Assembly: GCA_964565665.1 (NCBI GenBank)
Contig: CAZMFZ010000029.1
Coordinates: 1-30,946, forward strand
Reading direction: 5' to 3'
Length of the DNA stretch: 30,946 bases
Source of the DNA: CAZMFZ01 sp964565665
GTDB lineage: Bacteria > Bacteroidota > Bacteroidia > Cytophagales > UBA9547
The position numbers and the translations under genes were made by a program. How positions within the stretch are numbered: position 1 is the first letter of the stretch; every line of letters begins with the position of its first letter. Below are positions 23,559-30,946 of the stretch, one piece after another. Below the pieces are notes generated by a model, which was not told where the DNA came from, did no database searches, and was given only the letters and a program-made list of their open reading frames with translations.

Positions 23559-23640
23559 GCCTAAGCATTGGGAGTAAAAAAATATAGGCCTGGAAATAGA
23601 AAAAATAAGACTTATTCAAATAATAGGATAAAGAAATGTG

Positions 23641-26600
23641 TTAATTCAAACTTCGCAAATCTACCGGAACTACCCTTGAAATACCGGTTTCAATCATCGT
23701 AACGCCATAAATGACATCAGTACTTGCCATAGTACGTTTGTTGTGAGTTACGATTATAAACTGGGAATCGGCCGAAAACTTCTTAATTATATTGTTGAAC
23801 TTGTCAATATTGGCATCATCGAGGGGGGCATCTACTTCATCGAAAATGCAGAAAGGGGCTGGCTTGATTAGGTAAATGGCAAAGAGCAAAGAAATGGCGG
23901 TGAGTGTTTTTTCCCCGCCCGAAAGTTGATTGATACTTTGTGGGCGTTTCCCTTTTGGTTTTGCAATGATGTCGATGTCAGACGCTAAAGGGTCGTTGGG
24001 GTCGACCAAAGTCAAATCACAATTGTCGTCTTCAGTGAAAAGCGAGCGGAACACAAGCTTAAAATTCTCTTTTATTTCTCCAAAAGTATGCAAGAAAATT
24101 TCCCTCGCGGTGGAGTCAATTTCAGAAATGGTTGCCAAAAGTGAGTTTTTGGCAGAAATAATATCGTCTTTCTGCTCGGTAATCAAATCGTGCCTTTCCT
24201 TTATTTCCTGATAAGCTTCCATTGCCATTGGGTTTATTTGCCCTAGGCGTTCCATTGCATTTTTTAGTTGGTCGATTTTGGTTTTAAGCTCCGTTTCCGA
24301 CAAGCTTGATTCTGCTGGAGCTTCGGCAATCAAACTATCGCTATCAATATTAAATTCGAGTGAAAGCCGCTCTTTTACAGATGAAAGTTTGAGCTTACCT
24401 TCATTGAGTTTGTTATTAATTTCGAGCAACAAAGTGTCAGCAATTTCACGTTGGCGTTGGAGTTCACGTATTATTTTCTCCGTTTTATCCACATCGCCCC
24501 GAATGGCATAATAGGTTTTTTCGGTCTCGTTCAGGTCCCATTCAAGCTTTTCCTTCACATCATAAAGATTGGAAAGCTCCACATCATTTACTTCTGATTT
24601 TTCGAGAATAATTTTTATGTCCACTTCAGCTTTTGCCAATTCTAAGGCTGTTTGCTCAATTCTTTTTAAAGTAGTTTCTTGGGTGTTTTCCTTGTATTCG
24701 AGTTCTTGATTTAGCGAGTTAAATCTGCTTTTGATTTGAAATAGTTTGATGTTTTCCTCATTGTAAACTGCCAGTTTCTGCGAAGCCAATTTGGCTTCAT
24801 CTTCAGTTTGTTCCTGCACATCGAATATGCGTTCTTCAAACGATTTCAATTCCGTTTGGGCTTGCTTTGCTGCCGGCTCATTTTTAGCTATTTCTACTTG
24901 CAGGGTATCAATTTTATCAAGTATTTCATCTTTTCTGCCCGAATTGCGATCAAGCATTGTCGATAATTGTTCTTTTCGGGTAAAATAGGCAATATGGTCT
25001 TGCTTTATATGATTGTATTCTTTTTGCAGCGAATCTATAATTTGCTTTTGCGATTGGGCTTTGCGGTTTTCAAATTGCTTTTGCTTAAGCTCAAGCTGGG
25101 TTTTCAACTCATTCAAAAGGCTATTCAATACTTTTATTTCTTTTTCTAGAATTTCCAAATTTTTTGCCCTCCCAATTCTTTTCCCTTCAAAAAGCCCCAC
25201 CGAACCACCTGATATGCTGTATTTTTTCTTTATAATTTTCCCATTGATGGTGATGGAAACCTGTGTATCACTTTCTGAAAAATCTTCTTTATTGTCGGTA
25301 ATGATGTAAACATTGTCTAGTAGATAATTGACAAGAGGTGCATATTTAGTGTCGAACTCCATTATAGAAATGGCCGAAACTTTATTTGCCTCGATAGAGA
25401 GGGAACTTGCCTTGTAATTTTGAAAAGATTTTAAGATAAAAAAATTAGCCTTTCCCATGCTCGCATTACTAAGCAGGTTCACTGCTTTTGTGGCGTCTTG
25501 CTCGGCTTCTACTACATAATAGTTCATAAAAGGCTCCAGGTAATTTTCAACTGCTATTCTATATTTTTCATCGCAGGTAATCACATCTGAAAGCAAAGGC
25601 ACTTCTTTCACCCAGTTGGCATTTTTTTTCAAAAACCGAACCGCCTCAGGAAATCCTTCCAAATTGTCGACCAGCGATTTGGTGAGATTAAACTCATTTT
25701 GCTTCGCATCAGTTTTACGATTGGTTTCGGCAATTTTATCTTTCAATCCTGTAATTGAAGCTTCTAAAGCAGCAATTTGGCTAGTGTTTTCAGCTTCATT
25801 TTTTTCTAGTTTTGATAACTGGGTTTCTTTTTCCGATAAATGAGTTGTCAATTCACTTAATTTTCCTTCAAACGAATGCAATTCGGTAGATTGCGATTGG
25901 GTGTCTGTGGTTGTTTTTTCAAGCTCTTGTTTCAATGAAGAAATTTGAAAAGCATTGATTTCTAGCGATTTGTTCAATGAAAACACCAATTCTTGCCTAG
26001 CTTTTATTTGCGCATTGAGTTCTGAAAGTTGGTTTTGTAGTCGGGTTGCTTTATCTTTTTGTGTTTCACTTTCAGTTTTGAGCTTTTCAACCCTTATTTC
26101 TTGCTCATTCAATTGCTTTTCCACACCTCCCATTTCTTGAGATATAGATTTTATCAGTATTTCCGATTTGTCTTTCTGTTCTTTATCAGTTTGTATTTGT
26201 CTCATCAGTCTTTCCTGTGTGTCGGTCAGATATTTGAGACGTTCGTTTTTTATATTTTTCTCACTTTCATAGTTTCGAATTTTGCCAATATGGCCATTCA
26301 AGAGTGTTTGGGCTTCTTTAAGTTTTTTTTCTTGGGTTATAATTCCTGCTTTCGTTTTCTCGATATCAGCTTCTGCAACCGCTATTTGCGAGGTGTAAGT
26401 TGCTTTTTTGTCATTCTCTTTGTTGAAAGATGTTTTCAGACTTGTCATTTCGTAAGCCTGATTTGCCATGCTTACATGAGCCAAGCTAATACTGAAACTT
26501 TTGTATTCATTCTTCAATTCATAATATCGCTCTGCTTGTTTGGCTTGCTTTTCGAGGCTTTTTAGGTTTTTATCAATCTCAAAAAGCAAATCTTCTACCC

Positions 26601-27168
26601 GAGCCAAATCTTTTTCGGTGTCGTCAAGTTTGCGTAATGTTTGTTTTTTACGAATCTTAAATTTAGAAACTCCCGCAGCCTCTTCAAAAAGCTCTCTTCT
26701 TGAGCCTTCCCTGTCGTTGAGCAAGTCTTCCACCATTTTCAACTCGATAATCGCATAGCTATCGCTACCAATTCCGGTATCAAGAAATAGATTATTAATG
26801 TCCTTCAATCTGCATTGTACGCCATTGATTTCATATTCACTATCGCCCGTGCGATAATAGCGTCTGGTGATGGTAACCTCTGAATATTCGGTAGGCAATA
26901 AATTTCTTGTGTTGTTAAAAGTAATGGCAACTTCTGCCATCTGATGTGGTTTTCGGTCTTTTGTGCCGTTGAAAATCACATCTTCCATTTTTTCAGAGCG
27001 GAGATTGCGGGTTTTTTGTTCGCCTAATACCCACCGAATGGCATCTACCACATTTGATTTTCCGCATCCATTTGGGCCTACTATGCCAGTGATACCGTTT
27101 TCAAATTGAATCGTAATTTTCTCGCCAAAACTCTTGAAGCCTTTTGCCTCTAACTTTGCTAACTGCAT
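23641..27168 (-). CDS. smc: Chromosome segregation protein SMC
   Basis: The 1175-residue protein has the complete SMC layout. The N-terminal ATPase half has Walker A GPNGCGKSN (31-39). A long coiled coil runs at about 170-510, then a hinge at about 520-665 (from FPEAVRFLKKNANWV to the SISGGSVG segment), then a return coiled coil to about 1010. The C-terminal ATPase half has the signature motif LSGGEKTLTA (1082-1091) and Walker B CIFDEVDAP with D1110 and E1111. It is the core of the SMC-ScpAB complex that compacts and separates chromosomes. No scpA or scpB is nearby. It reads leftward and cysS follows after 95 bases. Confidence 0.97.
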   Translation of the reverse strand: MQLAKLEAKGFKSFGEKITIQFENGITGIVGPNGCGKSNVVDAIRWVLGEQKTRNLRSEKMEDVIFNGTKDRKPHQMAEVAITFNNTRNLLPTEYSEVTITRRYYRTGDSEYEINGVQCRLKDINNLFLDTGIGSDSYAIIELKMVEDLLNDREGSRRELFEEAAGVSKFKIRKKQTLRKLDDTEKDLARVEDLLFEIDKNLKSLEKQAKQAERYYELKNEYKSFSISLAHVSMANQAYEMTSLKTSFNKENDKKATYTSQIAVAEADIEKTKAGIITQEKKLKEAQTLLNGHIGKIRNYESEKNIKNERLKYLTDTQERLMRQIQTDKEQKDKSEILIKSISQEMGGVEKQLNEQEIRVEKLKTESETQKDKATRLQNQLSELNAQIKARQELVFSLNKSLEINAFQISSLKQELEKTTTDTQSQSTELHSFEGKLSELTTHLSEKETQLSKLEKNEAENTSQIAALEASITGLKDKIAETNRKTDAKQNEFNLTKSLVDNLEGFPEAVRFLKKNANWVKEVPLLSDVITCDEKYRIAVENYLEPFMNYYVVEAEQDATKAVNLLSNASMGKANFFILKSFQNYKASSLSIEANKVSAISIMEFDTKYAPLVNYLLDNVYIITDNKEDFSESDTQVSITINGKIIKKKYSISGGSVGLFEGKRIGRAKNLEILEKEIKVLNSLLNELKTQLELKQKQFENRKAQSQKQIIDSLQKEYNHIKQDHIAYFTRKEQLSTMLDRNSGRKDEILDKIDTLQVEIAKNEPAAKQAQTELKSFEERIFDVQEQTEDEAKLASQKLAVYNEENIKLFQIKSRFNSLNQELEYKENTQETTLKRIEQTALELAKAEVDIKIILEKSEVNDVELSNLYDVKEKLEWDLNETEKTYYAIRGDVDKTEKIIRELQRQREIADTLLLEINNKLNEGKLKLSSVKERLSLEFNIDSDSLIAEAPAESSLSETELKTKIDQLKNAMERLGQINPMAMEAYQEIKERHDLITEQKDDIISAKNSLLATISEIDSTAREIFLHTFGEIKENFKLVFRSLFTEDDNCDLTLVDPNDPLASDIDIIAKPKGKRPQSINQLSGGEKTLTAISLLFAIYLIKPAPFCIFDEVDAPLDDANIDKFNNIIKKFSADSQFIIVTHNKRTMASTDVIYGVTMIETGISRVVPVDLRSLN

Positions 27169-27509
27169 GTATTAATTTTAAAACCAGCAATGCTGATTAT
27201 AATAAAAAGTAGAATAATATCGTTCCGAAGGCGTGTGAACAACATCCGAAGGGTATTTGATTTAAATGGTAAATTAAATACCATTTGCAAAATAGTTATC
27301 CTCAAAAAATGGAGTTTATCAACAATTATTTCAATCTACGTGCAATTTTTTTCCTTTTACGAACAATAACATTTCTTATTTTTTAGCCTATACTGAGCTG
27401 TATTTCAATAAATTTAGCATAAATTCATTGTTGGCAACCTAGAATAGCCGTTTTCTATCATTAGTTTTGGAGTAGAAAAGATTTGAAGTATACACTGTTT
27501 TAAGTAAGC
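27169..27509. other. Intergenic region between smc and the divergent transglycosylase gene
   Basis: These 341 bases hold the control signals of two divergent genes. GGTATTTGATTT at 27252-27263 pairs with AAATTAAATACC at 27271-27282 (12 pairs with one G-T wobble) around AAATGGT; it lacks a T tail and may be an operator or an mRNA leader structure of smc. No frame was found worth reporting. Confidence 0.55.
27462..27469 (+). promoter_or_regulatory. Candidate -7 box of the LysM transglycosylase gene
   Basis: TAGTTTTG fits TAnnTTTG and lies 40 bases before the ATG at 27510, a normal leader length. A TTG at 27431 is too far upstream for a standard -33 element. Confidence 0.4.
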
Positions 27510-29381
27510 ATGGCAATCCGGTTTTTCATTATCCTTATTATTTCCATTTTTAGCTTTCTAGCACAAGCTCAAATTGAAGTTCCCGACCATATTTATTTTG
27601 CGGGAATGAAACTCAATCTTTCCAAAAGCCTGAGAGCCAATATGGCTGCCCAAATTCAAATGATTCAAAAATACAAAACTTATTTCCAAGCAAAAGTTTC
27701 TTTGGCCGATATGTATTTCCCCATCATAGAAAGGGTATTTACCGAAGAAGATATTCCGACAGATTTCAAATATTTGGCCATTCAGGAAAGCAGTTTGCAA
27801 TCAGATGTGGTGTCTACTTCCAATGCTGTAGGGTATTGGCAATTTAAAAAAGAATCGGCAACAGAAGTGGGCGTGTTGGTGAATGGTGAAGTGGATGAGC
27901 GGAAACATATTGTAGAGTCGAGCCGTGGTGCTGCCCGCTATCTGAAAAAAAATTACTTGGTTACTACCAATTGGATATATGCCCTGATTGCTTACAATAC
28001 TGGACTTGGAGGGGCAAAAGCATTTATTAAAAGCAAATATGTAGGCACGAATGAAATGGATTTGGATAATGATTTACATTGGTATGCTACCAAATTTCTG
28101 GCTCACAAATTGGCTTATGAAGACAAAGTAGGCTATAGCAATCCAGAATTGGCTCTATTAGAATTTGAAACTGAAACCAGAGGAAAATCGCTTTCGAAGC
28201 TTGCCAAAGAAACTGATGTGGCAGAAGATAAGATTTTGAATTACAACAAATGGGCATTATCAGGAAAAGTGCCTGAGGATAAAAACAGCATTGTAATGTT
28301 GCCCGTACCCTATGCAGATCGTCAGCAAATGGCCTCGAAATTGGGTATTGATTTGAGTAAGGGTGTGGCTGTGAAAGACCCTGCAGTCACCAATTTTGTA
28401 ATCAATCCGAAAACCTATGACAAGAATAAACCACTTGACGAGATATTTCTGTTTAGCACAAATAATAGCCTAGATGGGGTAATAGCCCGCGAAACCGACA
28501 ATGTGGCCAAACTGGCTTTTGCTGGTAGAGTATCAATCGAGAAATTTAGGCAATACAATGAGCTTGAGCGGTTTGAAGAAGTGAAAAAAGGGCAAATTTA
28601 TTATTTCGAATCTAAGAATAGTAAGGCGCTTATACCATTTCACACCGTGAAAGCTGGAGAATCAATTTGGGATATTGCCCAAGTGTATGGCATGAAAACT
28701 AACCAACTCAAAAGGAAAAATCGCATTGAAAGTGGCGAGGCGTTGCAAGAGGGCAGGCTTTTGTATTTGCGATTCAGCAGGCCAGCAAGAGAAGCAATAA
28801 TAATAGCTGAGAAACCGCAGCCTGCAATAGTGGAAGTACCTAAATTGCCTAAAGCAAAGCCCATAATAGTAAAAGATACTGCCAAGCGGAAAGAACCCAC
28901 TATTACAGTTTCCTCAGTAAATATAAATACTTTGCCCGCTGTGGTAGAGCCGACTATACCCATTCCTAGTGAAAAACCAGTTTCCAATTATTCGGGAATA
29001 GATACCGCTACTAAGCAAGATTCTCTAGTAAAAGCACCCGTATTTCGAGTTGATTTCCCCTTGCCTGACTCTTCTTTTTCTTATCACTTGGTAAATCAGG
29101 GGCAAACGCTTTACAGCCTTTCTCGCTACTACGGCATAAAGCTCGACACCTTAAAAGCTTGGAACAACATTGGAGTGGAAGGCATAAAATTCAATCAAAA
29201 ACTAATTGTTTCTAAAACAGGAAATGGTTTGAAATCAAATTTTAAGCTCATTTCTATTAAATCGGGTCAGGATTTAACATCAATTGCCAAAGAACTTGGT
29301 ACTAAACCAGAAAAAATACAAATTTGGAACGATAAAAAGAATGCTTCTGTTTTTCTGGGAGAAATTTTGAAAGTGAAGTAA
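27510..29381 (+). CDS. MltD-like lytic transglycosylase with LysM domains
   Basis: The 623-residue protein has a signal peptide ending near residue 21 (LAQAQ). A lysozyme-like transglycosylase (SLT) domain spans about 65-205, with the catalytic E93 in AIQESSLQ, then SNAVGYWQF (104-112) and the YALIAYNTGLGGAKAF block (157-172). It cleaves the glycan of peptidoglycan in the periplasm to form anhydro ends. LysM-like peptidoglycan-binding modules follow: a degenerate one at about 221-266, then clear ones at about 377-421 (HTVKAGESIWDIAQVYGM), 525-567 (YHLVNQGQTLYSLSRYYGI) and 579-623. A Pro/Lys-rich linker at about 430-520 joins them. The architecture matches MltD of Bacteroidota. It is not in an operon: smc diverges upstream and the broken protease lies on the other strand downstream. 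Confidence 0.94.
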   Translation: MAIRFFIILIISIFSFLAQAQIEVPDHIYFAGMKLNLSKSLRANMAAQIQMIQKYKTYFQAKVSLADMYFPIIERVFTEEDIPTDFKYLAIQESSLQSDVVSTSNAVGYWQFKKESATEVGVLVNGEVDERKHIVESSRGAARYLKKNYLVTTNWIYALIAYNTGLGGAKAFIKSKYVGTNEMDLDNDLHWYATKFLAHKLAYEDKVGYSNPELALLEFETETRGKSLSKLAKETDVAEDKILNYNKWALSGKVPEDKNSIVMLPVPYADRQQMASKLGIDLSKGVAVKDPAVTNFVINPKTYDKNKPLDEIFLFSTNNSLDGVIARETDNVAKLAFAGRVSIEKFRQYNELERFEEVKKGQIYYFESKNSKALIPFHTVKAGESIWDIAQVYGMKTNQLKRKNRIESGEALQEGRLLYLRFSRPAREAIIIAEKPQPAIVEVPKLPKAKPIIVKDTAKRKEPTITVSSVNINTLPAVVEPTIPIPSEKPVSNYSGIDTATKQDSLVKAPVFRVDFPLPDSSFSYHLVNQGQTLYSLSRYYGIKLDTLKAWNNIGVEGIKFNQKLIVSKTGNGLKSNFKLISIKSGQDLTSIAKELGTKPEKIQIWNDKKNASVFLGEILKVK

Positions 29382-29442
29382 TTCCCATATTCAATCTGCT
29401 TAGGTATTTTTTGTCCGCTAGTCAAACCACAAGCAAGTGTGG

Positions 29443-29823
29443 CTAATACATAATATAAACCGGAACATTGGGATTGGCAGGATTTGGCATTACTTTTTGC
29501 TTCGCAGGATTTACTACCAAATCCATTTATCCCATTGGTACTGCACCCAATAAAGGTTCGTTGCCAAGCACAAAAGCACCTGTAAAGCAAAATCTGTTTT
29601 CAAAATCAATTCTTATTGGCCCCACAAATGGCGCTTGTCTTATAGAACTTTCTGCAATTGTAACAGCTCTTTTTTCGAGCTCATCAAGCTTAAGCTGAAT
29701 GCACAAACCTTCTGTAATACTCATCATTAAAACACCTGTATCTGGTAAACATTTCACCGAGATAGGTGCCAGATTTGGCAACCTCGGATTGCTCAAAGTA
29801 ACAGTGGTGTAGGTGAGTCCCAT
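29443..29823 (-). pseudogene. Retroviral-like (clan AA) aspartic protease frame broken by internal TAA
   Basis: From ATG 29823 the frame reads MGLTYTTVTLSNPRLPNLAP, then the catalytic DTG triad (residues 28-30) in CLPDTGVLMM, a middle with VGPIRIDFENRFCFTGAFVL and EPLLGAVPMG, then TAA at codon 99 (29529-29527). The same frame then goes on as MDLVVNPAKQKVMPNPANPN and VPVYIMY to TAG at 29443-29445. Together they make a 126-residue protein of normal length for this small protease family, whose typical C-terminus is exactly that MDLVVNP block. The stop falls between the PM and MD positions, where the family has two variable residues. The 98-residue product would lack the last strand of the fold and is probably inactive. 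Confidence 0.8.
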
Positions 29824-29927
29824 ATATTGAATGTAAATATTTATCGCAATTTACGATTTTTGTTCAACCCTTTTATATCAGACTGTAGAATATACACATT
29901 AGTAGATTAATCTTTATTTAGTTGAAA

Positions 29928-30946
29928 TCAATAGTTCGTGCTTTTCCAAAAGGTGCGACTGAAATAGCGGCTAAAACTCCAGTTTTTATTTTTTAACGCC
30001 AAAGGATGGTAGGCGAAAAAATCTTTGCTTGAAATGGAATGATGGAAATAGTCGTCATCGGTAAGTATTAAACGTTGAATCTGCTCATTATCATTTGAAT
30101 ACTGTGCCACATCGGCAAAAGGAAGATTGAAAATTCGGGTGTTTTGAAGCGTTTCTGCAAGCTTATGTTTTAAAAACCAATCGGTACGGAAGGAATTTGA
30201 AACTGTATTTCTGGGTTTGAAATCTCCGTTAGAAACTGATTGGGCAAATTTCAGGTAGTTTTTTAACAATTTAGGCCCCTCATTTGCCGCATTTTCAACT
30301 AATAGTTGTTCGGAGAAAATGCTGGTAACTACATATATTTCTTCCTTGGCTCTTGTAATGGCTACGTTTAAGCGGTTTTCACCATGTAGTTGATTGAGGC
30401 TGCCAAACTGCATTTGCATTTTCCCCAATTTGTCGGGGGCATATGCAATTGAGAACAGAATAATGTCACGTTCATCACCTTGCACATTCTCAATGTTTTT
30501 AATAAATAGCCAATCAGGAAAGTTAAAATTACTGTCAATGGCATAGCTTTCAAACAGGTTTTCAATCAAATCTTGCTGACGAGCATTGAAAGTAATGATG
30601 CCAATTTGCTTGCCTTTTTTTGTTTTTAATAGTTCTAATGTTAAAGCCAATACTTTTTCTGCTTCTATCACATTGCAATTATCAGCCCAAATCCCCTCTG
30701 TTTTTATGTAGTGAATTGGGGGAATAGCTTTGTGCATCAATTCGTATTCGGGTAAAATTTGCAGCCTATTTTCATAAAAATTGGCATTAGAAAATGCTAT
30801 GAGTTCGGGAAGTAGACTTCGATAATGCCCTGTAAGTGTGGTTTGTAAGGCATATTTTTCAGAAATACTTAGCAGAGAATCAATTTCTGAATCGGTATCG
30901 GTTTCTTGAGGCGATTCGTAACGAGGCTGGTACAAGTCGTTGGGTT
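29928..30946 (-). CDS. SF1 DNA/RNA helicase (AAA_12, Dna2/Upf1-like), C-terminal part
   Basis: The frame is open to the right edge (the visible N-terminal end reads PNDLYQPRYE), so only the last 339 or so residues of a larger protein are seen. Motifs of the second RecA-like domain of superfamily 1B helicases are present: LTGHYRSLLPELIAFSN (motif IV region), VQGDERDIILFSI (motif V) and LNVAITRAKEEIYVV (motif VI, with the arginine finger). After them comes a region of about 110 residues ending in LKNKNWSFSRYFSRTFW, seen in large DUF4011-type Bacteroidota helicases. It ends with a TGA. The N-terminal ATPase half lies outside the window, so its substrate and any nuclease domain cannot be judged. 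Confidence 0.85.
   Translation of the reverse strand, partial: PNDLYQPRYESPQETDTDSEIDSLLSISEKYALQTTLTGHYRSLLPELIAFSNANFYENRLQILPEYELMHKAIPPIHYIKTEGIWADNCNVIEAEKVLALTLELLKTKKGKQIGIITFNARQQDLIENLFESYAIDSNFNFPDWLFIKNIENVQGDERDIILFSIAYAPDKLGKMQMQFGSLNQLHGENRLNVAITRAKEEIYVVTSIFSEQLLVENAANEGPKLLKNYLKFAQSVSNGDFKPRNTVSNSFRTDWFLKHKLAETLQNTRIFNLPFADVAQYSNDNEQIQRLILTDDDYFHHSISSKDFFAYHPLALKNKNWSFSRYFSRTFWKSTNY

Noticed and set aside
26059..26565. 168-residue rightward frame inside smc
   Set aside because: It is antisense to the SMC coiled coil, whose repetitive codons often leave long reverse frames open.
29468..29698. 76-residue rightward frame over the protease
   Set aside because: It is the antisense of the protease frame that carries the DTG and EPLLGAVPM motifs.

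Overview
The window looks like a chromosomal segment from a low-GC member of the Bacteroidota. The evidence is the ribosomal and RpoB protein sequences, the frequent TAnnTTTG-type promoter -7 boxes, the lack of Shine-Dalgarno motifs, the secreted proteins with short signal peptides ending in xxQ, and families typical of this phylum (DUF6175-like protein, 7TMR-DISM-type cyclase, LysM transglycosylase). I cannot name a genus.

Layout. (1) 1-5155 is an exopolysaccharide locus. A truncated Wzz/Wzc-like chain-length protein reads leftward. After an AT-rich 830-base gap, a rightward operon follows: lone receiver-domain response regulator, phosphoglycosyl transferase, GT2 glycosyltransferase, hexapeptide O-acyltransferase and GT-B glycosyltransferase. 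Together they could start, extend and decorate a lipid-linked glycan. (2) 5232-5412 holds a shared terminator and a leftward tRNA-Gln(TTG) with a textbook Bacteroidota promoter. (3) 5589-11373 is rplA-rplJ-rplL-attenuator-rpoB-terminator. rplK is not upstream and rpoC is not downstream, which is unusual. (4) 11414-12085 is ispD, leftward. (5) 12271-15338 is a leftward cluster of four exported proteins of unknown function, the best candidate here for an undescribed system. (6) 15697-18999 is a leftward lutABC lactate-oxidation operon with a DUF4160/DUF2442 pair between lutA and lutB; the DUF4160 frame has TGA where a Trp is expected. (7) 19156-21105 is a membrane receptor-type adenylate cyclase. 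(8) 21170-22014 is a toxin-antitoxin-like pair, in which the toxin frame lacks a normal start, followed by a 41-bp tandem repeat. (9) 22058-27168 is leftward smc then cysS. (10) 27510-29381 is a LysM lytic transglycosylase. (11) 29443-29823 is a retroviral-type aspartic protease frame broken by TAA. (12) The window ends in the C-terminal part of a leftward SF1 helicase.

The core genes (ribosomal proteins, rpoB, cysS, smc, ispD) are intact. The small accessory genes between them (DUF4160, RelE-like toxin, aspartic protease) each carry a defect, which suggests a background of decaying mobile or selfish modules. All assignments come from reading the sequence and recalling protein families; no database search was run.
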